Positions 1-7,905 of a DNA stretch of 36,121 nt are shown here, piece after piece. The notes under the pieces are model-generated. The model had not been told where the DNA came from. It saw only the letters and a list, made by a program, of their open reading frames with translations, and made no database searches. The translations under genes and the position numbers were made by a program. Source of the stretch: a virus; IMG/VR virus record IMGVR_UViG_3300048589_001324, positions 1 to 36,121 of that record. One strand, 5' to 3'. Within the stretch, counting starts at the first letter, position 1; each line of letters begins with the position of its first letter.

Positions 1-337
1 CGTGAACCCGTACTCTCGGTGCATCAATCTCACGGCTCTTGCGATTTCGATCTCGCCGCTTGAAAGCGGGATCGGCGGATTTTTTTTCCGCTCGTCTCTC
101 AAGGAGAGTTACGACGTGTTGCGCTATCTTTTCAAAGTCTTCATCGCCGACTTGGTCGAAGGTTTCTGTGTCCATATCGCAGATCGATGCGCATAGTGAC
201 AGCAGGTTGTCCATCTCGGAGAGCGATCCGAGACTTTCGATCAAGCGTCGTTCCTTGACCCGGATACGGTTAGATGTTTCTATTTCGGTATAAGTGACAC
301 TTTTAAATGCAAACGGTGATTCAAGAACCAATTTCAA
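1..337 (-). CDS. Tail assembly chaperone, P2 gpE-like (partial, runs off the left edge)
   Basis: It directly follows the tail tube gene, the position of gpE in P2-type tails, where gpE and its frameshifted form gpE-E' help load the tape measure protein during tail assembly. The visible product begins LKLVLESPFAFKSVTYTEI and has the family-like segment DEDFEKIAQHVVTLLERR. I chose the TTG at 337 because AGGA lies 8 bases upstream and there is no ATG. After a run of eight A (minus strand) the zero frame becomes a basic, low-complexity tail, while another frame gives a more protein-like extension, as expected of a frameshifting gene. Family assignment rests on position and sequence pattern and is fairly secure; the 3' end is outside the window. 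Confidence 0.72.
   Translation of the reverse strand, partial: MKLVLESPFAFKSVTYTEIETSNRIRVKERRLIESLGSLSEMDNLLSLCASICDMDTETFDQVGDEDFEKIAQHVVTLLERRAEKKSADPAFKRRDRNRKSREIDAPRVRVH
80..87 (-). promoter_or_regulatory. Candidate programmed ribosomal frameshift site (A8 run) in gpE-like gene
   Basis: The minus strand reads GCG GAA AAA AAA TCC in the zero frame. A shift of +1 (equivalently -2) at this homopolymer gives an open continuation to the window edge that includes LSSGEIEIARAVRLMHREY, resembling a gpE' extension. A -1 shift stops after about 18 codons. Frameshifting at this point in tail assembly chaperones is well established (lambda G/GT, P2 E/E', and a -2 shift in Mu). The site itself is seen; its use is inferred. 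Confidence 0.5.
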
Positions 338-347
338 GCACGGAATC

Positions 348-860
348 CTAGATCAGAAGGTTTTGGCGGGTTATTGCGTTCTGGTCGATTGGACCAAGGA
401 ACACAATACCGTTGGGCATGTCGATATTAACGAGCGGCACTCCGTTACGAGTGAGTGACCATCGCCAAACTGCAAGCTCGATGGACTGCATGGCCGCTTT
501 GATGTCACCTGCCTTCCACGTTCCCGCTTCGATCTTCTTGATCCAGCCGGATAGAACGCTTACAACAGGCTCTGAAGGGCCTGCAGGGACCTTGACACTA
601 CCTGTCACGAGAGCCGTTACAAGACCTGTCGCGTTGAGGCCAGCAGCAAGGTAGGCTTCGTAGGTTTGCTCCAGGACTTTAAAAGTCGCTGTCAGCTTCT
701 CAAGAGTAACAGGAATTTCAATGGCACCAGGCATGCCGCCGAGCGTGATCTCTTCAGCCTTCCAGCTGAGCTGGGGAATGACGATTTCTTCGACTTTCCC
801 ACTAAAATTTGATCCGTTGAATTGAACAGTTGCATTCGTAAGTACAGCAGGTAAGAGCAA
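348..860 (-). CDS. Major tail tube protein (P2 FII family)
   Basis: This 170-residue protein forms the inner tube of a contractile tail, through which DNA passes on sheath contraction. The N-terminus (MLLPAVLTNATVQFNG), the VTLEKLTATFKVLEQTYE segment and the C-terminal NIDMPNGIVFLGPID region match the P2 FII tube family in pattern and length. The start is a TTG with AAGGA 6 bases upstream. It lies just after the sheath gene and before the gpE-like chaperone, the exact P2 order (FI, FII, E). Confidence is high. Confidence 0.9.
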   Translation of the reverse strand: MLLPAVLTNATVQFNGSNFSGKVEEIVIPQLSWKAEEITLGGMPGAIEIPVTLEKLTATFKVLEQTYEAYLAAGLNATGLVTALVTGSVKVPAGPSEPVVSVLSGWIKKIEAGTWKAGDIKAAMQSIELAVWRWSLTRNGVPLVNIDMPNGIVFLGPIDQNAITRQNLLI

Positions 861-869
861 ATGGAATCC

Positions 870-2036
870 TTAAGCAGCGTTCGCAAGAGTGGCGACCTGT
901 GTGAGAAAGTCCGAAGTCACTTCCTCTTCAAACGTGAGTGTTTCGGATACAGGTGTAGGAGTGAAACGATAGGTGAAATAAGCCCTGCCATCGAACAGAG
1001 CTTCCGGTGTGTTCTTTGTTTTATTTGGGACGCATTCGCCGCCTGCAATGGCCCCAAGGCCCATCAGGTATGCAAAGTAGCTGTTAACACTCGCAGCAAC
1101 TGTCTCAAAGTAGGTGGCGGTGAGGCCCTTGGCGATAGCCCACTGGTGACTGATGATAAGGGCTTCTTTCACAGCATACCTTATCCTCAATTTCTGAAGT
1201 TGATTGGAAGTCAGATCAGTCTGGTCACCTGTTCCCCTTACTCCCCAAAGGCGAAAGCCCATGGCCCTTACGATCGTTGATACCTGCATCGCATTTAGTC
1301 TTTGCCCAAGCGACTGGGGATCATCGAGAGCGAACGAGATCGGAACACTGGTCCCAACGATTCCCTGGATTTCTCGATTTGAAGGGGACTCCCAATAGTT
1401 GATGGTTCCGAGAAGGCCAGCGACGTAGGAACTGGCAGGCACATCCCTGTAGCCCTGTCCCTCCACAATTTTCACCTTGGGATACACCATGTATATTCCC
1501 TCATCGCCATTGATATCCCGGTAGTCTTTCACTTTCGTGCCATCAGCCGGGCCGTCAACGACTCCGATGCCGTTCAATCGACGAGCGGTCTGTGCCAGCT
1601 TTTTAACTATGGGATCAGCCAGAATCGCAAGAGGTGTATCCGGGTCAATGGCGACCGTTCCAGTGTGTCCGCCTGCAACAAGCACCTTGGGTTTGATGCC
1701 GGTGACCGATTCTGCGTCGAGCAGCTTCTCGATGGCTGACTCGATATCAGCAGTGGACTCAGATTTGGCTTTGACGACGACGACGGTGGGATTTCCCTGC
1801 TCATAAATACCCGTCAGAGAATCATAGAGGGTGCCTTTGGGCTCACCCGACTCATGAATTGCACCAAGGGCTTCCTCTTTGGAAAAGAATGCAACCGGGA
1901 CCTCATCCTTGACACTGCTTTTTGAAAGGGGAGCCGTGCCGACTGCTCCGATTGCACTCTGGTTTGGCGTGCGAATGATCCTTACCTCTTTGGTGCCGGA
2001 TACAACGACGATCCCGTGAACGTAACCTTCAGACAT
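870..2036 (-). CDS. Contractile tail sheath protein (P2 FI family)
   Basis: This roughly 388-residue protein polymerises around the tail tube and contracts at infection. It opens MSEGYVHGIVVVSGTKEVR and carries the sheath-like core (PTVVVVKAKSE, then KVLVAGGHTG, and near the end AYFTYRFTPTPVSETLTFEE). Length fits P2 FI (about 396). I prefer the ATG at 2036, which has GAAG 6 bases upstream and overlaps the gpI stop by 8 bases; a TTG at 2048 adds four residues but sits only 3 bases from its GGAG. Tail fibre genes H and G, which lie between I and FI in P2, are absent here. Confidence 0.92.
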   Translation of the reverse strand: MSEGYVHGIVVVSGTKEVRIIRTPNQSAIGAVGTAPLSKSSVKDEVPVAFFSKEEALGAIHESGEPKGTLYDSLTGIYEQGNPTVVVVKAKSESTADIESAIEKLLDAESVTGIKPKVLVAGGHTGTVAIDPDTPLAILADPIVKKLAQTARRLNGIGVVDGPADGTKVKDYRDINGDEGIYMVYPKVKIVEGQGYRDVPASSYVAGLLGTINYWESPSNREIQGIVGTSVPISFALDDPQSLGQRLNAMQVSTIVRAMGFRLWGVRGTGDQTDLTSNQLQKLRIRYAVKEALIISHQWAIAKGLTATYFETVAASVNSYFAYLMGLGAIAGGECVPNKTKNTPEALFDGRAYFTYRFTPTPVSETLTFEEEVTSDFLTQVATLANAA

Positions 2037-2436
2037 ACTTGACTTCAAAATCTCCGTGAAAAATACGTGTCAGTGTCCCTCGTGCAGGAGCGGACAATTC
2101 CAGCGCAGTGGTGATGGCTTTAAGCTGGAGCTGGCTCGGAACAAGGCCAGGATCAAGCTCATAGGTGGTTGGTGAAAGGCGGTGGAACGTAAAGTTTTGA
2201 ATACCGATCCACGAGAGGGCCATTCGGATCGACTTGAGCGTTCCCCGGCAGCGCAGAAACTCACTTTTTTCCTGCAGCAGCCTTCGGATGGAAATGGCAT
2301 AAGGCGCAATCCTTTCAAGGGATCCCTCGACAAGGAGAGCCTCGATAAACTGCCCGCTTACGCCGCCGTCGCGGACGGCTAGCAAACGCTGAGGGGTATA
2401 TGCTGGGAAGTAGCGCCTTATGTGATTCTCGATCAA
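2029..2436 (-). CDS. Tail/baseplate protein I-like (P2 gpI)
   Basis: This 135-residue protein follows gpJ, as gpI does in P2, and would be a wedge component of the baseplate. The core RRLLQEKSEFLRCRGTLKS, followed by a hydrophobic helix, resembles the gpI motif around the conserved RGT. It is shorter than many gpI proteins. The start is a TTG that overlaps the gpJ stop (TTGA), with GGAA in the upstream coding end. Its 3' end overlaps the sheath start. Position and the RGT motif support the call; divergence elsewhere lowers certainty a little. Confidence 0.78.
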   Translation of the reverse strand: MIENHIRRYFPAYTPQRLLAVRDGGVSGQFIEALLVEGSLERIAPYAISIRRLLQEKSEFLRCRGTLKSIRMALSWIGIQNFTFHRLSPTTYELDPGLVPSQLQLKAITTALELSAPARGTLTRIFHGDFEVKYV

Positions 2437-3272
2437 GTGAGCCGTTCCAATGCCAATGTGATTTTACCGGGGCTTGGGTATTCAATCGCACGGGTCGGTG
2501 AGTCGGGTGCGTCTGAAATCGGGGTTTTAAGTTTGACGGCATCAACTGCCGCCGTATGCAGCTCCTTGGTGATCCAGGAAACGGAAGGCATCCACCCAAG
2601 CCGCAGCTCACGTTGCCAGGAAAGGAGCAGTGATTTCTGAATCGCGTCGAGTGCGCTCTGCCCATAACCAGGTTTAAGGCGAAAGTCTGCCTGAATATTG
2701 ACAGTCACAGAGTTTGCAACCCTGACTTCCACATCGTCCAAAGCGGGCTTCACGGATTCCCTGGTGAGATATTCAGCCACAGCCCGGGCAAGCCCATTCC
2801 CTATCGCAATCTCTTTGGAGTCCGGGAGAACATAAACGACGACCTTGCCTCCTTCGGGACGAATAGCTGCATCCAGCACTCCATGAACGGCATCCCCCAC
2901 CTTGAATCGTCCCGATAGGATCGCCAGGGCGCGGTACATTTCCCGGGATCCCGCAGGGGATGAAGCGCCGATAGCCAGCAGCACGCGGGAAAGAAAGTCT
3001 GCAAAGGCTTCTCCCTCACGACGCTGCCCCTGAAAGATAAAATCCAATTCACTGGAGAGGGCGACAAGCTGTGCGAGCGCGGCATGGTTGATCTTTTGCC
3101 GGATGATCAGCTCAGAGTAGGCAAGCTCGGAAAGAATCTGATATATGGGATCAGACGGCTGCGGAATCTCAAATTCCGGCACTTCTCTGCGGTAGGTTTC
3201 CGTGAAGCGGGTGAGCTTATCCTGAAAAATTTCACTGTGCTTTAAATCCTCGATTAAAAGGGGAATCTGCAT
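2433..3272 (-). CDS. Baseplate protein J (P2 gpJ / Mu gp47 type)
   Basis: A baseplate wedge protein of 279 residues. Family features are the N-terminal sequence that pairs a short linker with PQPSDPIYQILSELAYSELI, the downstream LDFIFQGQRREGE region and the C-terminal VYVLPD and LTRESVKPALDDVEV stretches. The ATG at 3272 is preceded by GGAGG at 7 bases, so I prefer it to the in-frame TTG two codons earlier. It lies between gpW and gpI as in P2. Confidence is high. Confidence 0.9.
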   Translation of the reverse strand: MQIPLLIEDLKHSEIFQDKLTRFTETYRREVPEFEIPQPSDPIYQILSELAYSELIIRQKINHAALAQLVALSSELDFIFQGQRREGEAFADFLSRVLLAIGASSPAGSREMYRALAILSGRFKVGDAVHGVLDAAIRPEGGKVVVYVLPDSKEIAIGNGLARAVAEYLTRESVKPALDDVEVRVANSVTVNIQADFRLKPGYGQSALDAIQKSLLLSWQRELRLGWMPSVSWITKELHTAAVDAVKLKTPISDAPDSPTRAIEYPSPGKITLALERLT

Positions 3273-3274
3273 GC

Positions 3275-3592
3275 TCAATCCTCCACCTCGACAAGGCTAT
3301 CCCGCCAGGCAATGCGGACCTTAAGTTTGACCCTTGCTTCCTCCACCGAAGGCTCGATGGAGACAAAGCGCACGGAAGGAATGGCCCGCTGGATGCCATC
3401 TCTGATATCGGAAGTAAGATTCAGAAGCCATTCGCTGGTTATGCTTTTGTCGACGTATTGCATCAGATCAAGACCAAACCACCGCATCATGGGGATCGAG
3501 CCCTTTTGCGTGCGAAGGATGCGGCGAATGCACTGCTGGACATAGGGTAATCCCACGAGGAGTTTTCCGGTTCTTTGATCCATGCCCATCAT
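3275..3592 (-). CDS. Baseplate protein W (P2 gpW / T4 gp25 family)
   Basis: This 105-residue baseplate component belongs to the gpW/gp25 family, a lysozyme-like fold without catalysis that nucleates sheath assembly. The family pattern is seen in VQQCIRRILRTQKGSIPM followed by the FGLDLMQYVD segment, and in the C-terminal RDGIQRAIPSVR and VKLKVRIAW. The ATG overlaps the preceding stop (ATGA) and has GGAGGT 8 bases upstream. Order V, (small gene), W, J matches P2-type tails. Confidence 0.9.
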   Translation of the reverse strand: MMGMDQRTGKLLVGLPYVQQCIRRILRTQKGSIPMMRWFGLDLMQYVDKSITSEWLLNLTSDIRDGIQRAIPSVRFVSIEPSVEEARVKLKVRIAWRDSLVEVED

Positions 3593-3777
3593 TGGAGCTT
3601 ACCTCCCGAAAGGGGACCGCCACCAGAAGGGCATGCGCCGACAACCAGGGCGTTTTTTGTTATGTGAGAAAGGATTATCGCGGCCATTTTTTCCCAGGCT
3701 TCGTTGTAGTCCTTGACGTTTTTCATTGCGTTCTTGAGTTCAGACGCGAGGGCGCTTTCGGATCCTTGCAGCGGCAT
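3589..3777 (-). CDS. Small phage protein between gpV and gpW
   Basis: A 62-residue protein of unknown function. The N-terminal half is helical and charged (ASELKNAMKNVKDYNEAWEK); the C-terminal end is glycine- and proline-rich (GACPSGGGPLSGGKLQ). It starts 3 bases after the gpV stop and its stop overlaps the gpW start by 4 bases, so it is translationally coupled within the baseplate operon and likely real. A role in spike or baseplate assembly is suggested only by position. Confidence 0.7.
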   Translation of the reverse strand: MPLQGSESALASELKNAMKNVKDYNEAWEKMAAIILSHITKNALVVGACPSGGGPLSGGKLQ

Positions 3778-3779
3778 GT

Positions 3780-4379
3780 CTATCCAACAAATGATTCCAG
3801 CTTCTCCTTCAAAGGTGGAAGCTGGGTTGAGTTGCCGATGGATTCCCGATCACCCATCATCGTAGGGGTCTTGCTGGTCGCAATGATTTCAGCCATTTCT
3901 GCCAGCGTTGGTATCAGGCTGCAGGTGCTGTTTTTTATCTCGGCCTTGTCCGTTTCAAAGGAAATGGACGTTGCCTTCACCTGGATCTTAAGACCATCCT
4001 GCCTTGTAAGTGAAAGTATGTTTGACGCTGAGTCATAGCTTATTGAGAATCCATCACCAGTTTCAGTCACAAGCAAATCGTCAAGGTCCGAAGGCTGATC
4101 GTAGGTGTCAGAGTAAAGCCCACGGAGGGCGCATCCAAGTGTCAGGTCCCCACCAGGGGAAAGCACCATGCACTGTTCCCCGATGACTGGCGGTTCCCAG
4201 CTGCGGGACTTTCCTGCAGCTCTAGCGAAGAATGGAAGCCAGTCGGTCCTGATATCGCCCGACTCAACGCGAACGAGGCCCTTTGCCAGATCAACTGCCG
4301 AGATGCGGCCATAGCGGAGCATATTCGAGAGGCGCCGGGAAAGTTCACTCACTTCTGCCAGAAGTTCTTCGATATCCAT
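3780..4379 (-). CDS. Baseplate assembly/tail spike protein V (P2 gpV)
   Basis: This 199-residue protein would form the trimeric membrane-piercing spike under the tail tube. After an N-terminal helix (residues 1-25) comes an OB-fold-like region with RISAVDLAKGLVRVESGDIRTDWLPF and a VIGEQCMVLSPGGDLTLG stretch typical of gpV, then a beta-rich C-terminal part (ISYDSASNILSLTRQDG, IQVKATSISFETDKAEI) fitting a beta-helical spike. The ATG has AGGG 6 bases upstream. It is the first P2-like gene after the lambda-like head module, so the head-tail mosaic join lies just upstream. Confidence 0.9.
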   Translation of the reverse strand: MDIEELLAEVSELSRRLSNMLRYGRISAVDLAKGLVRVESGDIRTDWLPFFARAAGKSRSWEPPVIGEQCMVLSPGGDLTLGCALRGLYSDTYDQPSDLDDLLVTETGDGFSISYDSASNILSLTRQDGLKIQVKATSISFETDKAEIKNSTCSLIPTLAEMAEIIATSKTPTMMGDRESIGNSTQLPPLKEKLESFVG

Positions 4380-4387
4380 TGCAAACC

Positions 4388-4822
4388 CTACGCTACTGCG
4401 TTTAACTGGATCATCGCGCCAGAGCGTGGGACGAGGTAATTGATGCGATAGACGTGCTGGGCTGCAGCAGCGACATCAACGCCATCGCCTTCGACTACAA
4501 AATGAACTGACACCAGATCAATCTTTCTTAGAACCTTGGACAGAGATGACCCCAGGAGTACCGCTTCCAACTCGTCGGATAGACTGTAAATTTCATCTTC
4601 GGGATCGAGGCTTGGAATGATCCCAACCTCAACCCGCAGCTCCAGCTCGCGCTCTGTGTAGACGTCCTTGTCATCAAGGACCTGCTCACTTGGAAAATAG
4701 ATCAAGGCTGCAGGAAAATCGGCAGAATCAAGAGGCGACGTCCGGGCGCTGAATCTTTGGATATTTAGTTTTGATTGCAGAAGTCTACGGACTTCATTGC
4801 GGATCTCTTTACGGTTGTGCAT
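4388..4822 (-). CDS. Tail terminator/completion-like protein
   Basis: A 144-residue protein between the head connectors and the contractile tail genes, where tail terminator (lambda gpU-like) proteins are found. The sequence has a helical N-terminus (NRKEIRNEVRRLLQSKLN), then ELELRVEVGIIP and a YSLSDELEAVLLGS segment, a layout common in tail terminators that measure a mixed alpha/beta domain. The ATG at 4822 overlaps the previous stop (TGATG); a TTG one codon earlier is also in frame. No specific family motif is decisive, so the role is inferred from position and fold pattern. Confidence 0.5.
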   Translation of the reverse strand: MHNRKEIRNEVRRLLQSKLNIQRFSARTSPLDSADFPAALIYFPSEQVLDDKDVYTERELELRVEVGIIPSLDPEDEIYSLSDELEAVLLGSSLSKVLRKIDLVSVHFVVEGDGVDVAAAAQHVYRINYLVPRSGAMIQLNAVA

Positions 4823-5121
4823 CAAAACTTTCCGATGGCAAGGCTATCGTTTCCACTCCTGGCGCGTTCAAGATCCAGCTCCACCACGCCGACTCCGCTG
4901 ACAAATGCCTCTTTGATGACGTAGACGACTCCGGTTTCAAGTCGTCTGATTTTCAGCCCCTTTTGCAAATCGCCGCCGGCTTCTGTACTCACATGCAGGA
5001 TGGCCTTCAGACTATTTACGGTGGGCTTCAGCTGGCTTGACTTGTCCGAATACTCGAAGAAGTGCCCGTTGACCGGGCTTTTGTCTTCAACAAGAAAGTT
5101 CTCTGCTTCCAGGCTTTTCAT
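4822..5121 (-). CDS. Head-tail joining/stopper-like protein
   Basis: A 99-residue protein directly downstream of the major capsid gene. Its beta-rich sequence (KAILHVSTEAGGDLQKGLKIRR, TGVVYVIKEAFVSGVGVVELDLE, paraphrased in two parts) and its place between capsid and tail genes fit the small head-completion proteins that seal the head-tail junction (lambda FII-like position). The ATG overlaps the capsid stop (TGATGA), indicating translational coupling. Function is inferred from position. Confidence 0.5.
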   Translation of the reverse strand: MKSLEAENFLVEDKSPVNGHFFEYSDKSSQLKPTVNSLKAILHVSTEAGGDLQKGLKIRRLETGVVYVIKEAFVSGVGVVELDLERARSGNDSLAIGKF

Positions 5122-6149
5122 CAGGCCACCTGCATCAGGCAGGCCGCGTTGGGATCATAGGAAACCAGGAGTGGCGCGGATTGAATCATGATGTACCGAT
5201 GGCTTGGGTCTTCACTTTCCCAGCTTTTCAGGAAGAAAGGCATGGCCTTGAGTTGAGCCTTGCGGTCTTTGATGGCTCCGAAGTGGCGAACGCCGTCGAT
5301 GGAACGTCCGATCAGGAGGGCTTCACCAGGATCAAAGAACTGTTTCTCGCGGCCATCGTCCAGGTAGGTTCCATAGTGTACAAATACGTTGTAGTCACCA
5401 AAGGACCCCTTGTATTGGATATCCTCTGATTGCTCCTTCGGCGTCAGGACGACTGAAGAGTCCACGTTGCGAAGCAAGGTTGCTGCCGCTCTTACCTCTT
5501 TGTTGTTGCGAAAGAGAGTCCAGGCCCGGGAACCGAGAATGAGGTCATTCGCCCGCGCATTGCGATTGGATTTGGTTGCAACCCTGCGACTCTTGTCCTC
5601 AAGGAACTCGGTCATATTGAGATCAAGGTTTGTCCATTTCTGATCATCGGGCAGGTCGGTTATTGTGAGCTCCGCATCACGGCCAAAATCCAGTTGCGCA
5701 CTGAGGCCTTCGCCGATAATGGTGGCCTTGCCTGTTTTGCACACTTCAGTTGCCATGACTTCGAGGCGATTCTGGAGCCGTTCCCGCAACCTCTCAGTAT
5801 CCAAAACAACGTGAAGGCGCATGCGCTGCTCGGCGCTAAGGGAGCCACCGAATGGCTCGCCTGCAAGACGCTTGAGCGGACGCTCCGCATCGTGAACGAC
5901 TTTTTCCTTCACGTAAGCAGGTTTATAGGACTTTGTCTCGTATCCTTCATGTGTAAGGAGCTTGCCCTGATGAAGAGGATGTACGAACGGTGAGATGCCT
6001 TCGGAGGATTCCACGACGTCGAAGTAAACTTCCTCGGATTCGTGGGTGACTTCAGTAGGAAAGTACCTATTAAGAAAGAAGCGGGGCTGGAGTTTCAGCC
6101 GGTTTACCACGCGATGCAGGTGGTAGGTGGAGTAGATCGGAAGAGTCAA
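5121..6149 (-). CDS. Major capsid protein (lambda gpE family)
   Basis: This 342-residue shell protein matches the lambda gpE capsid family in length and pattern: an N-terminal segment with FFLNRYFPTEVTHESEEVYF, then GISPFVHPLHQGKLLTHEGY, and a C-terminal MPFFLKSWESEDPSHRYIM where lambda-type capsids have a conserved tryptophan-rich turn before SAPLL. The start is TTG with AAGG 6 bases upstream. It follows the decoration protein gene, as E follows D in lambda. Confidence is high. Confidence 0.92.
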   Translation of the reverse strand: MTLPIYSTYHLHRVVNRLKLQPRFFLNRYFPTEVTHESEEVYFDVVESSEGISPFVHPLHQGKLLTHEGYETKSYKPAYVKEKVVHDAERPLKRLAGEPFGGSLSAEQRMRLHVVLDTERLRERLQNRLEVMATEVCKTGKATIIGEGLSAQLDFGRDAELTITDLPDDQKWTNLDLNMTEFLEDKSRRVATKSNRNARANDLILGSRAWTLFRNNKEVRAAATLLRNVDSSVVLTPKEQSEDIQYKGSFGDYNVFVHYGTYLDDGREKQFFDPGEALLIGRSIDGVRHFGAIKDRKAQLKAMPFFLKSWESEDPSHRYIMIQSAPLLVSYDPNAACLMQVA

Positions 6150-6180
6150 AGTAAACCTTAAAAATATAATCCATTACGGA

Positions 6181-6201
6181 GCAGCCAGTTTGCAGGGCTG
6201 C
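6181..6201 (-). other. Inverted repeat between decoration and capsid genes
   Basis: GCAGCC and GGCTGC form 6-bp arms around a 9-base spacer in the only sizeable gap (77 bases) of the head operon. No T-run follows it, so it is not a standard terminator. It could modulate message stability or capsid expression; this is inference. Confidence 0.35.
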
Positions 6202-6226
6202 CATTCAAAACAAGGACGGTGCTAGG

Positions 6227-6610
6227 TCAGCCTTGAAAAAAGATCGACCTCAGTTCCATTTTTTCTTTAATGCTGGCGATCGTATGCCCTTTGCCAAGAG
6301 TCAGACTCTTTGGATAGAAAGACCCCGTGAGGTAGGCTATCGTCTGGTGATCATCTTTACTGGCATCTACATCCTCAGCCAGGATTCGGCTGGGATCTTC
6401 ACTGCCGTCCTTGATCTCGGCGTTTGCGCCATTGACCCTTGACGACATCACGTACTTGCCTGAGTCAGTTTTCCTGCCGAGCACCGTGCCTCGCTTAAGG
6501 TTCTGTCCAGCTTCAAGAATAATGGTTTCCGAAAGAAGGTTGAAATCGCCCGCTATGAGATCAAGAGGCTGATAGGAGGCCACATCCCCGAATTTTGGTT
6601 CATATCCCAT
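6227..6610 (-). CDS. Head decoration protein (lambda gpD family)
   Basis: A 127-residue capsid-stabilising protein. It has the HDPD-type pattern: an N-terminal segment before AGDFNLLSETIILEAGQNLK, then RGTVLGRKTDSGKYV, RILAEDVDAS and a C-terminal strand. I chose the ATG at 6610 because GAGGTGAAT immediately precedes it and the upstream in-frame extension only reads through the end of the protease gene. It is located between protease and major capsid genes as in lambda (C, D, E). Confidence 0.88.
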   Translation of the reverse strand: MGYEPKFGDVASYQPLDLIAGDFNLLSETIILEAGQNLKRGTVLGRKTDSGKYVMSSRVNGANAEIKDGSEDPSRILAEDVDASKDDHQTIAYLTGSFYPKSLTLGKGHTIASIKEKMELRSIFFQG

Positions 6611-6617
6611 ATTCACC

Positions 6618-6971
6618 TCACGCCACGAGGCCAAGTTTGATAGCCAGTTCGATGTCGGCATCAGCCTCATCGTCAGCCGGTACATCCTGCTTTTTGGACG
6701 TCACCTTATCCAGCAGCCGGTCAGCTTCGACCAACCGCGTAACGCCTGCTTTGGCGTCCCGATCGGCTTCCGTCAGGACCTTGAAAGCAGCCTCCTCCAC
6801 GCTTAGTCCTTCGTCGATCAACGACTCGCAGAACTGCTGGGATACCCGTCCACGGCATAGGCTTTGAATGGTTACAATGCGCTTTCGTTCCTGGACTCTG
6901 ACCTGCTCCAGTGCGGACGCATTGATTTTACTTGCGGGCTCCGAGCCTGCATCTTCTGTCAATTCACTCAT
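6618..6971 (-). CDS. Probable nested scaffold protein (lambda Nu3-like, same frame as protease C-terminus)
   Basis: An in-frame ATG at 6971 opens a 117-residue product equal to the protease C-terminal domain (MSELTEDAGSEPASK to IELAIKLGLVA). AAGG lies 5 bases upstream. The segment is charged and helical (ALEQVRVQERKRIVTI, AAFKVLTEADRDAKAGV), as scaffolds are. In lambda, Nu3 is made from an internal start inside C, so the arrangement is a known one; the internal start here is inferred from the ribosome-site spacing. Confidence 0.45.
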   Translation of the reverse strand: MSELTEDAGSEPASKINASALEQVRVQERKRIVTIQSLCRGRVSQQFCESLIDEGLSVEEAAFKVLTEADRDAKAGVTRLVEADRLLDKVTSKKQDVPADDEADADIELAIKLGLVA

Positions 6972-7739
6972 TAGACCTTCAAATGTTGCTATACGATCAA
7001 TCATCCCTCGCATCCGCGCCTCTTCGCTGAGAAAGGTTGCGCCCTGACCAAAGGATTTCAGTACGGTTTCGATTGCGGTGCCACGATTTCTGGCCACCTT
7101 CCCGACGAATATCTCTCCGAGGTTATCCACAATACGCTGGACTTCGCGGGCTCCGGTTTCTGTCGCAGGGTCGGCATTTTTGAGGGGGGATTGGGAACTC
7201 ACAAAGCGAAGTTCTGACGGATCGCTTTTCGATCGAATCACTGACTGGACACCGATGCTTCCAATCATGGCTGTTTCAGAAGCGACAATACGAGTGCATG
7301 CCGACGCGATCCAGTAGGCAGCGGAGCAGCCCTGGCCACTGATATAGGCTATGATTGGCTTTTTGGAGCGCGAGGAAAAGACAAACTCGGCGAGATCACT
7401 GCAGCCATTGGCCTCACCCCCAGGAGAATCGATATTGAGGACAATTGATTTGACTGAGGCATCATCAAGGAGAGTTGCAAGATCGCGGAATGCCATCTCA
7501 TAGCTTGTGACGGCACACACCTCGGTGATGAGGTTTGCTCGTTTGAACATCGCCCCCTGGATTGGGACAATTCCGACTCCATCCCTAACGGTGGATGAGT
7601 GTGCATAGCCAGGACGCTTGCCCAGGCTCTTTTCAAGAGCGTGTGGTTCCATTCCACGATCTGCAACTGTGATGAGAAATCGAAGCCCGGCTTCATTCAT
7701 CGCCCACGGTATCAACTCAATCATCGAAGCCAGACTCAT
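6618..7739 (-). CDS. Head maturation protease, S49 family (lambda gpC-like)
   Basis: A 373-residue serine protease that would process the procapsid. Counting from the ATG at 7739 (preceded by GGAGGGAAA), the signature LNIDSPGGEANG lies at about 102-113, the nucleophile serine is Ser139 in SGQGCSAAYWIAS, and a lysine near 187 (SPLKNADPATETG) is spaced like the lambda gpC dyad partner. AMIGSIGVQ also matches S49 enzymes. The first 55 codons of the longer open frame lack a ribosome site and are left out. Normally this gene abuts the portal gene; here a 4.4-kb island separates them. Confidence 0.9.
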   Translation of the reverse strand: MSLASMIELIPWAMNEAGLRFLITVADRGMEPHALEKSLGKRPGYAHSSTVRDGVGIVPIQGAMFKRANLITEVCAVTSYEMAFRDLATLLDDASVKSIVLNIDSPGGEANGCSDLAEFVFSSRSKKPIIAYISGQGCSAAYWIASACTRIVASETAMIGSIGVQSVIRSKSDPSELRFVSSQSPLKNADPATETGAREVQRIVDNLGEIFVGKVARNRGTAIETVLKSFGQGATFLSEEARMRGMIDRIATFEGLMSELTEDAGSEPASKINASALEQVRVQERKRIVTIQSLCRGRVSQQFCESLIDEGLSVEEAAFKVLTEADRDAKAGVTRLVEADRLLDKVTSKKQDVPADDEADADIELAIKLGLVA

Positions 7740-7905
7740 TTTCCCTCCACGAAACGGAAGATAGTCGATCTCTGTACAGGAGTCACTGGAGTCGGCGATG
7801 ACCACCGGAAAGCAGACGAATCCAGGGTTCACTAACCGCAAGAATCTCATTGACCCCAGACGCTTTGTGTTTCTATGCTTTCCAAAAGAAAAACGAGGTA
7901 TCAAA

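Noticed and set aside
861-1280. 139-codon plus-strand frame over the sheath gene
   Set aside because: Shadow of the sheath gene; composition is unlike a real protein.
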